Positions 8,845-17,445 of a stretch of DNA of 45,763 bases are shown here, one piece after another; position 1 is the first letter of the stretch, and each line of letters starts with the position of its first letter. Origin of the DNA: JBIOJB01 sp044450465 (GTDB lineage: Bacteria > Chloroflexota > Dormibacteria > Dormibacterales > Dormibacteraceae); the NCBI GenBank assembly GCA_044450465.1, contig JBIOJB010000006.1, forward strand, positions 1-45,763. Reading direction: 5' to 3'. Both the position numbers and the translations under genes were made by a program. The notes beneath the pieces are model-generated. The model was not told where the DNA came from. It saw nothing but the letters and a program-made list of their open reading frames with translations, and ran no database searches.

Positions 8845-10205
8845 CGGTCAAGAGGCGCCAGCCAGAACGGCTCTGGGGCGCCCGTTTCAGCCGAAGCCTG
8901 CTGCCCGAGCTCGCCGCCTTCTCGTCCTCGCTGGAGGTCGATTTCGAGCTCTACCCGTATGACATCGCCGGCAGCCTGGCACACGCCAGGGGGCTGGCGG
9001 CCGCGGGCCTGCTCCCGCCGACGCGGCTCAAAGCCATCGAGCGCGGGCTGAGGCGCATACGCCGAGAGCTCGACCAGAATGAATTCAGGTTCCGGCCGTC
9101 CGACGAGGACATCCACACCGCGGTCGAGAGGCGGCTCACAGAGCTGACGCCGGCCGGAGCCTCGCTCCACGCGGGTCGTTCGCGCAACGACCAGGTGGCG
9201 CTCGACCTTCGCCTCTACTCCCGAGCTGCCGCGAGCGAAGCGACCTCGAGGATCTCCCACGTCGTCACCTCGCTGGCGTCGAAGGCTGCAGCGCACGCGA
9301 GCTGGGTCATGCCCGGCTACACGCACCTGCAGCGGGCTCAACCCGTGACCGTGGGTCACCACCTGCTCGCGCATGCGGAACCGCTCCTGCGCGATGCAAC
9401 CAGGTTCCGGCATGCCTACGAAGCAGCCGACGAGATGCCGCTCGGATCAGGAGCCCTCGCCGGGAGCACGCTGCCCCTGCAGCGCGACGCGGTCCGTAAG
9501 GCGCTTGGCTTCTCCAGGCTCACCGCCAACAGCATCGATGCCGTGTCCGACCGCGACTTCGCCCTCGATCTCGCCTATGCGTGCCTGTGCGCCGCGATTC
9601 ACCTGAGCCGTCTGGGCGAGGACGTGGTGCTCTGGGCAAGCGCTGAATTCGGGTTCGTGAAGCTCGCCGACGAGATCGCGACCGGCTCCAGCCTGATGCC
9701 TCAGAAGAAGAACCCGGACATCGCCGAGCTCCTGCGTGGCCGGGCCGGGCGCGCGCTCGGGAACCTCGTTGCCCTCGCGACTGTGCTCAAAGGGCTGCCT
9801 CTCGCATACGACCGCGATCTTCAGGAGGACAAGCAGTCGGTTTTCGCCACGGTCGACGGCGTGCTCGAGTCTTTATCGGCCGCCGCTCTACTCGTAGACC
9901 ACCTCGAGTTCGATCGCAAGCGCCTCGCTCTGGCCGCGAATGACCCCGGCCTGCTCGCGACCGACGCCGCCGACGAGCTGGTCCGCTCCGGGGTGGCGTT
10001 CAGAGCCGCTCACCAGAGCATCGGCCGCCAGGTGCTCGAAGGCGATCTCCGGGCGCCATGGACCGCCCGCGAGTCGCTCACGAGGCGCGACCTGCCGGGC
10101 GCACCACATCCGAGGCGGGTGGCGGCTCGAGCGCGGGAGGTCCGCCGCGAAGCATCAACGCTTCACCGGTGGGCCGAGCGGCACCCGCCCGCGCTGCCGG
10201 AGTGA
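8841..10205 (+). CDS. argH: argininosuccinate lyase with no standard start codon
   Basis: Last enzyme of arginine synthesis; splits argininosuccinate into arginine and fumarate. The fumarase/aspartase-superfamily signature GSSLMPQKKNPD is present, as are HAGRSRNDQVALDLRLY and the N-terminal LWGARFS. Counted from 8841 the protein is 454 residues, normal for ArgH. The start is a problem. From the upstream in-frame stop (8799-8801) to the conserved LWGARFS there is no ATG, GTG, TTG or CTG. The first standard start is GTG at 9195, which would delete conserved residues. I place the start at ATA 8841 (ATAG overlap with the argG stop); GTC 8847 could be a mutated GTG. Non-canonical initiation, a mutation or a sequencing error are all possible. 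Confidence 0.88.
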   Translation: MAVKRRQPERLWGARFSRSLLPELAAFSSSLEVDFELYPYDIAGSLAHARGLAAAGLLPPTRLKAIERGLRRIRRELDQNEFRFRPSDEDIHTAVERRLTELTPAGASLHAGRSRNDQVALDLRLYSRAAASEATSRISHVVTSLASKAAAHASWVMPGYTHLQRAQPVTVGHHLLAHAEPLLRDATRFRHAYEAADEMPLGSGALAGSTLPLQRDAVRKALGFSRLTANSIDAVSDRDFALDLAYACLCAAIHLSRLGEDVVLWASAEFGFVKLADEIATGSSLMPQKKNPDIAELLRGRAGRALGNLVALATVLKGLPLAYDRDLQEDKQSVFATVDGVLESLSAAALLVDHLEFDRKRLALAANDPGLLATDAADELVRSGVAFRAAHQSIGRQVLEGDLRAPWTARESLTRRDLPGAPHPRRVAARAREVRREASTLHRWAERHPPALPE

Positions 10206-10227
10206 AGTAGTAGACCATTAGCATCTG

Positions 10228-11007
10228 ATGCTCCTCGCGGTGGACGTCGGCAACACGAACGTGACGCTGGCTCTTTTCGACGGCGACCGGCTGGCGGCCG
10301 ACTGGCGCGTTTCCTCACACCGCGAGCGAACCGCCGACGAGCTTGCGGTGGAGCTCCGAGAGCTCTTCGAACTCCGCGGCTACCAGCTGACGGTGGTCGA
10401 CGGGGTGGTGATCTCGAGCGTGGTCCCGACCATCAACGCCGCCCTGGTCGAGGCGTCGAGGCGATACCTGGGCTGCGAGCCCGTCATGGTCGGGCCCGGG
10501 GTCAAGACCAGCGTTCGGATCCGCTACGACAATCCGAAGGACGTTGGGGCGGACCGGATCGCCAACGCGCTAGCGGCCTTCAGCAAGTACGGCGGCCCCG
10601 TCGTCGTCATCGACTTCGGGACTGCTGTGACATACGACGCGATCAACTCGGAGGGAGACTACCTGGGGGGTGCCATCGCGCCTGGCGTGGAGATCTCGCT
10701 TAACGCTCTCGTCTCGCACACGGCGATGCTGCGGCGGGTTGAGCCGGTGGCCCCCGACTCGGTGATCGGTCGCAACACGGTCGCCTCGATCCAGGCCGGC
10801 CTGGTCTGGGGCTTCGTCGCCCAGGTGGAGGGGATGGTCGGCAGGATGGTGGCGGAGCTGGGCGGGAAGGCCAAAGTGATCGCCACGGGCGGCCAGGCGG
10901 CGCTGGTGGCGGGCCTGACGACGGTCATCGACGTGACCGATCCACTCTTGACCCTGGAAGGTTTACGGCTTATCTACAGTCAAAACCCGCCCGGCAGCGT
11001 TAAGTAG
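10228..11007 (+). CDS. coaX: type III pantothenate kinase
   Basis: Catalyses the first step of coenzyme A synthesis, phosphorylating pantothenate. CoaX enzymes need a monovalent cation and are not feedback-inhibited by CoA. The 259-residue protein shows the ASKHA-fold phosphate motif VDVGNTNVTLALFDG at the N-terminus, the DNPKDVGADRIANA substrate region, and VVIDFGTAVTYDAI (second phosphate motif). Length fits the family (about 255-260). It lies 22 bp after argH on the same strand and 5 bp before the HD-GYP gene, so it may share the arginine operon transcript, although a weak TAGCAT lies just upstream of ATG. Confidence 0.95.
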   Translation: MLLAVDVGNTNVTLALFDGDRLAADWRVSSHRERTADELAVELRELFELRGYQLTVVDGVVISSVVPTINAALVEASRRYLGCEPVMVGPGVKTSVRIRYDNPKDVGADRIANALAAFSKYGGPVVVIDFGTAVTYDAINSEGDYLGGAIAPGVEISLNALVSHTAMLRRVEPVAPDSVIGRNTVASIQAGLVWGFVAQVEGMVGRMVAELGGKAKVIATGGQAALVAGLTTVIDVTDPLLTLEGLRLIYSQNPPGSVK

Positions 11008-11012
11008 TAGGG

Positions 11013-12857
11013 GTGAAGACGGCCCAGCGGTTCAACGTGTACGTCCTGGGGGGCCAGGAGCAAGGCGAGCTTGCTCGAAATCTGGCCGGCCTGGGCTTCG
11101 AGGTCAAGTCGCTGGGGAGGCCGGCAGCGATCGAGCGCCCGGCCGTGATCGTCCTCGGAGACGGCCAGACCGCGCCCGAAGGCCTGGCTGACCTGGCCAT
11201 CTCGCCGCCGCCCGGAACTTCGGGTCAGGCCCTGCGCGAGCTGGTCCGGATGGGCATCGAGAACGTGATCCTGCGCCAGGAGCTTGCCCATCTCGAGGAG
11301 CGCGCCAAGCATCAGCACACCCAGTTCGACGAGCTGAACCGAATCGGCATCGCGCTGTCCGCCGAGCGGGACCTCGACCAGCTCCAGGCCTTGATCCTCC
11401 TGACGATGCGGCAGCTCACCAACGCCGACGGCGCGAGCCTGTGGCTACGCACCGATGACGATGGGCCGCCGCAGCTCTTCCTGAAGGCGAGCCAGAACCA
11501 CTCGATTGAGGGCAGCACGTATCAGGCGTTCAAGGTGGCGCTCGACGATAAGTCGGTCGTCGGTTTCGCGGTCACGTCGGCAACCAGCCTGCTCTACGAC
11601 GACGCGTACAACCCTCCACCCGGGAAGCCCAAGGGCGGACGCGGCTTCGACGCGCTGTTCGGGTACCGGACCAAGTCGATGCTCACGGTCCCGATGCGAA
11701 ACTACCAGGACGAGGTCATCGGCGCCATCCAGCTCATCAACGCGAAGCGCCGTTTCGACGTGAAGCTGACGGTCGACGCCGTCGATGCCGAGGTCGTCAG
11801 CTTCCAGCCTGACGACCTCCCGATGATCGAATCCATCGCCAGCCAGGCGGCAGTGGCGCTCGACAAACAGAAACTCCTCGATTCAATCCAGGATATGTTC
11901 GACGGCTTCGTGAAGGCGAGCGTGACCGCGATCGAGCAACGCGACCCGACGACGGCCGGGCATTCGGGCCGCGTCGAGAAGCTGACCACCGAACTTGCGC
12001 TCGCCGTCAACCAAATCGCGGTAGGCAAGTTTCGCGAGCGCCTGCTCACCGAGGAAGAGCTCCAAGTGCTCAAGTACGCGTGCCTTCTCCACGACTTTGG
12101 CAAGGTTGGAGTGCGCGAGAACATCCTGGTCAAGGCCAAGAAGCTGGAGGCTGGGCAGCTCGATTTGATTCGGATGCGCTTCGACTACATCCAGCGTTCC
12201 GAGCAGGTCAAGCGCCTAAGTGAGCAGATCGAGATCCATCGCAAGAAGGGCGTGGACGAATCAGCACTCGCCGCCATGTACCAGCATCTCGAGGGTGAGC
12301 TGCGGAAGCTGAGGGTCTGGTACGAGGCCGTCGCGACCGCCAACGAGCCATCCGTGCTACCTGAAGCCGAGACCTACATTGCTGCGGTGCTCGCTGAGAT
12401 TTCGGACCAGACCTACGACGACATGGACGGCAAGCCCCACCCGATGTTGGAGCCGCAGGAATTCCGATTCTTGAGCATCCCCAAGGGCACTCTCGATCCC
12501 CAAGAGCGAAAGCAGATGGAAGATCACGTGACCCACAGCTGGAACTTCCTGAACACGATTCCCTGGCCGGTACCCATGCGCCGGATTCCCGAAATCGCTT
12601 ATGCGCACCACGAGAAGCTCGACGGCACCGGGTACCCACGCCGCCTCACCGGCGAGCAGATCCCGCTGGAGGCCCGCATGATGACCATCGCCGACATATA
12701 CGACGCGCTGACTGCGACAGACCGCCCTTACAAGCGCGCCATCTCCAAGGACATGGCGCTGGACATCCTCCACACCGAGGCGAACCGTGGCCAGCTCGAC
12801 AAGGACCTCCTCGACGTCTTCGTGACGAAAGAGATCTACCTGGCTACCGCGTCCTAG
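11013..12857 (+). CDS. GAF domain / HD-GYP domain phosphodiesterase-like protein
   Basis: Likely signalling protein. HD-GYP domains hydrolyse cyclic di-GMP or related cyclic dinucleotides. Of 614 residues (GTG start at 11013), about 1-100 form an alpha/beta region plus a helix that may be coiled coil. Residues 115-285 are a GAF sensor domain. About 300-600 is the HD-GYP domain, with HD at 360-361 (LLHDFGKVG) and the HHEKLDGTGYP motif at 532-542, followed by ARMMTIADIYDALTATDRPYK. Metal ligands therefore look intact. Between HD and HHE there is an unusually long, charged, helical insertion of about 110-120 residues (380-500). It abuts the MBL-fold gene without spacing, suggesting joint expression. 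No transmembrane segment is seen, so it is probably cytoplasmic. Confidence 0.9.
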   Translation: MKTAQRFNVYVLGGQEQGELARNLAGLGFEVKSLGRPAAIERPAVIVLGDGQTAPEGLADLAISPPPGTSGQALRELVRMGIENVILRQELAHLEERAKHQHTQFDELNRIGIALSAERDLDQLQALILLTMRQLTNADGASLWLRTDDDGPPQLFLKASQNHSIEGSTYQAFKVALDDKSVVGFAVTSATSLLYDDAYNPPPGKPKGGRGFDALFGYRTKSMLTVPMRNYQDEVIGAIQLINAKRRFDVKLTVDAVDAEVVSFQPDDLPMIESIASQAAVALDKQKLLDSIQDMFDGFVKASVTAIEQRDPTTAGHSGRVEKLTTELALAVNQIAVGKFRERLLTEEELQVLKYACLLHDFGKVGVRENILVKAKKLEAGQLDLIRMRFDYIQRSEQVKRLSEQIEIHRKKGVDESALAAMYQHLEGELRKLRVWYEAVATANEPSVLPEAETYIAAVLAEISDQTYDDMDGKPHPMLEPQEFRFLSIPKGTLDPQERKQMEDHVTHSWNFLNTIPWPVPMRRIPEIAYAHHEKLDGTGYPRRLTGEQIPLEARMMTIADIYDALTATDRPYKRAISKDMALDILHTEANRGQLDKDLLDVFVTKEIYLATAS

Positions 12858-13706
12858 ATGAGGATCAAGTTCTGGGGCACCCGAGGCACGCGACCGACCC
12901 CCGGAAGGAGAACCTTGCGGTACGGCGGCAACACCACGTGTATCGAGGTCAGGGACAGCCACAACAACCTGGTCATCATCGATTCGGGCTCGGGCATAGC
13001 CGAGCTCGGCAACACGTTCAGCCCGACTGAGCCCGTCCAGGCGCACCTTCTCATCACCCATACACATCTGGACCACATCCAGGGATTCCCGTACTTCATG
13101 CCGGCCTTCGTGCCAGGCACGCATCTGACGATCGTCGGTCCGGGCGGCTCGGCCAAGTCGCTACAAGCGGCGTTCGCCGACCAGATGGACCCGGCGTACT
13201 TTCCGGTCAGGCTGAGCCACATGCCGGCGGAGATGGAGTTCATCGAACGCAATCCTGGAGAGACGTTCCAGGTGGGGGCGATGCAAATCACCCCCCATCT
13301 GCTGATGCACCCGATCCCGACTTTCGGCTACAGGATCGACGAGGGGTCGTCTCGCTTCACCTTTGCCACCGACAACGAATACGCGATGTTCGGGCAGCAG
13401 AAGAACGGTGCGCTCCAAGCTCTGACGGCATGGTGTCGCAACTCGGGGCTGCTCGTGCACGACGCCCAGTACAGCTCCGACGAGTACAGGAACCATGTCG
13501 GCTTCGGACATTCGACGTACGAGGACTCGCTCTCCCTGGCCGAGCTCGCCGAGGTCAACGAGCTGGCCTTCTTTCACCACGACCCGACGCATTCGGACAG
13601 CGACGTCGACCTATTGATCCAGCAGGCGCACGCGAACCATCGCAACGCCGGCGGGAGCGAGGTGAACGCCTTCCCGGCAAGCGAGGAGCAGGAGATCGCG
13701 CTATAG
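12858..13706 (+). CDS. MBL-fold metallo-hydrolase
   Basis: Predicted metal-dependent hydrolase of 282 residues. The metallo-beta-lactamase motif THTHLDHIQG provides His68, His70, Asp72 and His73. Downstream ligands are suggested by HDAQY (Asp) and the C-terminal FFHHDPTHSD. The N-terminus FWGTRGTRPTPG and RYGGNTTCIEV match a subgroup of MBL proteins related to phosphorylcholine esterase or cyclic nucleotide phosphodiesterase, often found beside signalling domains. ATG 12858 follows the HD-GYP stop directly, so translation is probably coupled and the two may act in the same signalling process. The substrate cannot be named from sequence. A GAGGAC/GTCCTC hairpin follows about 20 nt after the stop. 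Confidence 0.9.
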   Translation: MRIKFWGTRGTRPTPGRRTLRYGGNTTCIEVRDSHNNLVIIDSGSGIAELGNTFSPTEPVQAHLLITHTHLDHIQGFPYFMPAFVPGTHLTIVGPGGSAKSLQAAFADQMDPAYFPVRLSHMPAEMEFIERNPGETFQVGAMQITPHLLMHPIPTFGYRIDEGSSRFTFATDNEYAMFGQQKNGALQALTAWCRNSGLLVHDAQYSSDEYRNHVGFGHSTYEDSLSLAELAEVNELAFFHHDPTHSDSDVDLLIQQAHANHRNAGGSEVNAFPASEEQEIAL

Positions 13707-13812
13707 GGCGCGGGTGAGGACTCCGTCCTCCCCCGCGGAACCCCCTCCTGCCGAGTCCGTTTTTCGATGGCGATCTCATCTCGACGTGGGGAGTCACAAA
13801 GCATGCTGCGTC

Positions 13813-13835
13813 GCGGCCGGAGTAAATCCGGCCGC
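13813..13835 (+). terminator. perfect GC hairpin upstream of lysS
   Basis: GCGGCCGG (13813-13820) and CCGGCCGC (13828-13835) form a perfect 8-bp stem with a 7-nt loop, about 110 nt after the MBL gene stop and 70 nt before lysS. No T-tract follows. It is probably a transcription boundary structure. Confidence 0.4.
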
Positions 13836-13890
13836 CCTAACCACGCCTGCGCTGATAGCTGGCGAGCGCCCTCACCTACCCAATCACCGC

Positions 13891-13896
13891 TAACCT
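13891..13896 (+). promoter_or_regulatory. lysS -10-like element, leaderless architecture
   Basis: TAACCT ends 9 nt before the GTG start of lysS, and no Shine-Dalgarno sequence is present. The spacing matches the argC promoter. Confidence 0.5.
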
Positions 13897-13905
13897 TTTC
13901 CGATC

Positions 13906-15306
13906 GTGGAAGACAACGAGCAAGACCTCCCGGCCGTGATGCGGGATCGCAGGGAGAAGCTCGACCGTCAGCGGGCGGCCGGGATCGACCCCTACTCGAG
14001 CGGTTTCCGGCCGACCCACACGAGCCAGACCGCGCGAGAGCTGCTGGGCGACACCGAGCGCACGGAGGCGGTTGGCCTGGCGGGCCGGTTGATGGTCAAA
14101 CGCCTTCAGGGCGGTCTGGTCTTCGCCGACCTGCAGGATGCCGCCGGCCGCATCCAGCTGATGGCAAGCCGCGAAATCGTCGGCGATGAGCAGTTCACGA
14201 CATTCGCAGACCTCGATCCGGGCGACGTCATCGGGGTGACCGGGCCAATCTTCAGGACTCGCCGAGGCGAGGTGACGCTCGAGGTCCGATCTTTCCAGCT
14301 GCTCACGAAGTCGCTTCGACCGTTGCCGGAGAAGTGGCACGGCCTGAAGGACGTTGAGATCCGGTACCGGCAGCGCTACGTGGACCTCATCGCGAACCCG
14401 GGTGTGCGGGAGGTGTTCAGGGCTCGCACCAGGATCATCACTGCGATCCGCGGCCTACTCGACGAGCGCGGTTTCCTTGAAGTTGAGACGCCTGTGCTCC
14501 AGGAGGTCCCTGGGGGAGGTCACGCGCGGCCCTTCCAGACCCATCACAACTCGCTGGACCGCGATCTCTACTTGAGGATCGCCCTGGAGCTGCATCTCAA
14601 GCGTCTCCTGGTCGGGGGCCTCGAGCGCGTATACGAGATCGGCAGGGTCTTTCGCAACGAGGGACTGTCGCCGCGCCACAACCCCGAGTTCACGATGCTG
14701 GAGAGCTACCAGGCCTACGCCGATTACGAGGACGTTATGAAGCTGGTGGAGGACCTCGTCGTAGTCTCTGCGCAGGCGGCCGGCCGGGAGCTGACGACCA
14801 CGTACCAGGGTGAGTCGATCGACCTCACCCCGCCTTACCGACGGGCGCGCATGGCCGATCTGGTGTTCGAGCACACGGGTCTGCGGGCGACGGGACGCGA
14901 ACTGGACGATCTTTTCGAGGAACACGTCCAGCCACGACTCCGTCAGCCCACCTTCGTGACCGATTACCCGATCGAGATCTCGCCGCTGGCCCGCCCCCGA
15001 CCCGACGACCCCAATTTTGTGGAGCGTTTCGAGCTGATCATCGTCGGCCGCGAGCATGCAAACGCTTTCACGGAGCTGACGGATCCAATCGACCAGCGCG
15101 CACGTTTCGAGGCGCAGGCGGCGCTGCGCGCGGCGGGAGACGCCGAGGCGCACCCGATGGACGAGGACTTCCTCCGCGCGGTGGAGTACGGGCTGCCGCC
15201 GTGTGGCGGCCTGGGCGTCGGGCTCGACCGGCTCATCATGCTGCTCACCGACCAGGCGTCCATCCGCGACGTGATCCTGTTCCCGGTGATGAAGGCGGAG
15301 ACCTAG
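13906..15306 (+). CDS. lysS: lysyl-tRNA synthetase, class II
   Basis: Charges tRNA-Lys with lysine in the cytoplasm. The 466-residue protein (GTG start) has an N-terminal OB-fold anticodon-binding domain (about 50-150, containing GLAGRLMVKRLQGGLVFADL). The class II catalytic core follows: RYRQRYVDLIANP (motif 1 region), ERVYEIGRVFRNEGLSPRHNPEFTML in two parts (motif 2) and GLGVGLDRLIMLLT (motif 3). Slightly shorter than the usual 490-500 residues but all motifs are present. It starts a short operon with serS, which begins 5 nt after its stop. Confidence 0.96.
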   Translation: MEDNEQDLPAVMRDRREKLDRQRAAGIDPYSSGFRPTHTSQTARELLGDTERTEAVGLAGRLMVKRLQGGLVFADLQDAAGRIQLMASREIVGDEQFTTFADLDPGDVIGVTGPIFRTRRGEVTLEVRSFQLLTKSLRPLPEKWHGLKDVEIRYRQRYVDLIANPGVREVFRARTRIITAIRGLLDERGFLEVETPVLQEVPGGGHARPFQTHHNSLDRDLYLRIALELHLKRLLVGGLERVYEIGRVFRNEGLSPRHNPEFTMLESYQAYADYEDVMKLVEDLVVVSAQAAGRELTTTYQGESIDLTPPYRRARMADLVFEHTGLRATGRELDDLFEEHVQPRLRQPTFVTDYPIEISPLARPRPDDPNFVERFELIIVGREHANAFTELTDPIDQRARFEAQAALRAAGDAEAHPMDEDFLRAVEYGLPPCGGLGVGLDRLIMLLTDQASIRDVILFPVMKAET

Positions 15307-15311
15307 CCCAG

Positions 15312-16574
15312 GTGCTGCCGCTCGAGCTGATTCGCAAGGATCCGGATCGGGTTCGCCGAGCCGCCCAACTGAAGGGCGAGAAGGCGCCGGTCGACGAGAT
15401 CCTCGAGCTCGACGAGCGCTGGCGCGGCCACCTGCACAAAGCCGAGACAGTCAAGGCGGAGCAGAACCGCCTCTCGAAGGAGTACGCCAAAACAAAGGAC
15501 GAGGCGCTGAAAGACCGCCTGCGCGACATGGCCGATTCCGGCAAGGAGGAGCTGGCGAGGGCGGACGCCGTGAAGCGCGAGCTGGACGATCTCCTGCTGC
15601 GAGTCCCGAACTTGTTCCACGAGTCGGTGCCGATCGGCGAGACGGATGCCGACAACGTCGTGCAGAGGAAGTGGGGGGCCAAGCCCGAGCTCGGCTTCCC
15701 ACCACGCACGCATTTCGACCTGGGCGAGGCGCTGGGCATCATGGATTTCGAACGCGCCGCCCGCGTAAGCGGCTCGCGTTTTGCATTCCTGCTTGGCGAG
15801 GGCGCGCGCCTCGAACGCGCGCTGGTGCAGTTCATGCTCGACGTGCACACGCAGGAGCACGGCTATACCGAGGTGTGGGCGCCGATGCTGGTCAACTCCG
15901 CGTCCATGGTCGGCACGGCCAACCTGCCGAAATTCGCCGACCTTGCTTACAAGGTCGAGGGCGAGGACCTTTGGCTCATTCCCACCGCCGAGGTTCCCAT
16001 CACCAATTTCCACCGGGAGGAGATCCTGGATGGCGACCGGCTGCCGCTCAAGTACGTCTGCTACGCACCGTCGTGGCGGACTGAGGCCGGCGCCGCGAGC
16101 AAGGACACGCGCGGGTTCATCCGGCTGCACCAGTTCTCCAAGGTCGAGCTGGTCAAGGTCACGACGGCGGAGACGTCGATGGACGAGTTCGAAAAGCTCG
16201 TGAAGGATGCGGAGGACATTCTGCAGAAGCTCGGGCTTCACTACCACGTGCTCGCGATGTGCACCGGAGACATGGGCTTCGCGCAGTACAAGAAGTTCGA
16301 CCTTGAAGCGTGGGCGCCGGGCCTTGATCGCTACCTCGAGGTGTCGTCGTGCTCTGTGTTCAACGATTTCCAGGCTATGCGGGCAAACATCCGGTACCGA
16401 CCCGGGCGTGGGACACAACCTCGGTTCGCGCATACCATCAATGGAAGCGGCCTGGCCCTGCCGCGAACCATTGACGCGATCATCGAAACCTATCAGCGGG
16501 CGGACGGCACGATAACCGTTCCGGACGTGCTCCGGCCGTACATGGGCGGTCTGGAACGGATCGGGGTCCGCTGA
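15312..16574 (+). CDS. serS: seryl-tRNA synthetase
   Basis: Charges tRNA-Ser. I start it at GTG 15312, 5 nt after lysS, giving 420 residues and the expected N-terminal MLPLELIRKDPDRVRRAAQ-type opening. Residues about 30-110 form the long antiparallel coiled-coil arm (many Lys/Glu) that grips the variable arm of tRNA-Ser. The class II core includes LIPTAEVPITNFHREEIL, SWRTEAGAASKDTRGFIR (motif 2) and the C-terminal NGSGLALPRTIDAIIE (motif 3). The gene encoding a tRNA-Ser lies 27 nt downstream on the same strand, a neat functional pairing. Confidence 0.96.
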   Translation: MLPLELIRKDPDRVRRAAQLKGEKAPVDEILELDERWRGHLHKAETVKAEQNRLSKEYAKTKDEALKDRLRDMADSGKEELARADAVKRELDDLLLRVPNLFHESVPIGETDADNVVQRKWGAKPELGFPPRTHFDLGEALGIMDFERAARVSGSRFAFLLGEGARLERALVQFMLDVHTQEHGYTEVWAPMLVNSASMVGTANLPKFADLAYKVEGEDLWLIPTAEVPITNFHREEILDGDRLPLKYVCYAPSWRTEAGAASKDTRGFIRLHQFSKVELVKVTTAETSMDEFEKLVKDAEDILQKLGLHYHVLAMCTGDMGFAQYKKFDLEAWAPGLDRYLEVSSCSVFNDFQAMRANIRYRPGRGTQPRFAHTINGSGLALPRTIDAIIETYQRADGTITVPDVLRPYMGGLERIGVR

Positions 16575-16601
16575 CGAGTTTCTAGAATCCGAGGTGCCCT
16601 G

Positions 16602-16693
16602 GGAGGGGTGGCCGAGTCCGGTTGATGGCGACGGTCTTGAAAACCGTTATAGGTGCAAGCCTATCTAGGGTTCAAATCCCTACCCCTCCGCCA
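16602..16693 (+). tRNA. tRNA-Ser, anticodon TGA
   Basis: A 92-nt tRNA with encoded CCA. The acceptor stem GGAGGGG (16602-16608) pairs with CCCCTCC (16683-16689), followed by discriminator G and CCA. The anticodon arm is ACGGT-CTTGAAA-ACCGT, giving TGA. A long variable arm (AGGTGCAAGCCT) is typical of class II tRNA-Ser. The T-arm has TTCAAAT in place of TTCGAAT. It lies directly downstream of serS and may be cotranscribed with it. Confidence 0.97.
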
Positions 16694-16847
16694 ATTTTGA
16701 ATACCGTTTCTTGCACCGACGGGCTGGCGAGCTGGCTGTCAAGTCCTTTCGAGTATTGCCAAAGTGTTGCCTATTAAGGCAGGGAGCCAACCTGGATCAG
16801 TGCCGGAATCATCCCGTCGGTAGTCGCCTTGATGTAGATGAATGGCC

Positions 16848-17069
16848 TCACGAGTGGGCACTACCAGCCTGGGCATTGGTCTGCGAGGTAGCCGTGTCAG
16901 TGATCGGGCCACCGTTCACGGCGAGCTGGTTGGATATTTCGCTAACACCAGCCCCACCCGATCCGCCGGGGTAGATGTGGGTGTGGTTGTGACTGTGGGT
17001 GTGAGCGTTCTCAGTGGTGGCGTCGGTGCCAGTGGCTGACGCGGTCAGCGTCGAGTAGGTCCGATACAA
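16848..17069 (-). pseudogene. His-rich, phage-tail-like protein remnant
   Basis: A fragment of about 73 residues from TTG 17069 to TGA 16848. It contains NAHTHSHNHTHIYPGG followed by Gly/Ser-rich and Thr/Ala-rich sequence, a composition common in phage tail fibre or baseplate tip proteins. The frame stays open upstream (…AKLSVHFQLYRTYS…) into the zinc-ribbon gene on the other strand, but without a good start. That suggests truncation. It sits between tRNA-Ser and the insertion sequence and may be a prophage scar. Nothing else convincing is present in 16694-17088. Confidence 0.35.
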
Positions 17070-17088
17070 CTGGAAGTGAACGGAGAGT

Positions 17089-17445
17089 TTGGCGAAGTTC
17101 GGCCAGACGATTGGCGACGTGGTCGAAGGCTCGTGCCCGCTGTGCAGGGTTGAGCTGCGAATCCACGATGGCCGTGCGTGCTGTGAGTGCTGCGGAAATT
17201 CCTACCTAGCTACCGATCATCGACTTGAGATGCGGCGGTGCGAGGTTCACGGCCGCGATTGTGAGCATTGGGCGGCTGAGTGGGCCAGAGCGGGCCGACT
17301 TAGTGGTGCGACGTTAGGAAGACCACAACGACGCCTATCCCTACGGCCAGACCGGCTCCAAGGATGCCGCCAATTACCCAGGCCGCACCTTGAGGAAACT
17401 CAGAGTGCCCTTGACATCAACCAGCCCGGTGTCGTAGTTCCGTGA
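17089..17445 (+). CDS. small zinc-ribbon protein, 3' end altered by IS insertion
   Basis: TTG start at 17089 with GGAGAG 2 nt upstream of it. The first 65 residues look like a real domain: CPLCRVEL, then CCECCGNSY, then RRCEVHGRDCEHW, giving many Cys/His pairs able to bind zinc. After about residue 70 the sequence turns Arg-rich and low in conservation signals, and the last codons are read from the terminal repeat of the adjacent insertion sequence. The native C-terminus is therefore unclear; it may have ended differently before the IS arrived or carry a frameshift. Function is unknown; such ribbons often bind nucleic acid or act as rubredoxin-like folds. Confidence 0.6.
   Translation: MAKFGQTIGDVVEGSCPLCRVELRIHDGRACCECCGNSYLATDHRLEMRRCEVHGRDCEHWAAEWARAGRLSGATLGRPQRRLSLRPDRLQGCRQLPRPHLEETQSALDINQPGVVVP
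17413..17430. repeat. left direct repeat flanking the IS (target site duplication)
   Basis: GACATCAACCAGCCCGGT occurs here and again at 18862-18879, in the same orientation, just outside the terminal inverted repeats. A duplication of about 17-18 bp is unusually long for most IS families but known for the ISNCY/IS1202-like group. Confidence 0.85.

Noticed and set aside
17300..17400. Minus-strand frame with a perfect transmembrane-like segment (AAWVIGGILGAGLAVGIGVV) next to the IS
   Set aside because: No start codon exists between the upstream in-frame stop (17417-17419) and the hydrophobic stretch, and it overlaps the zinc-ribbon frame. It might be the end of a gene destroyed earlier, but I cannot support a feature.
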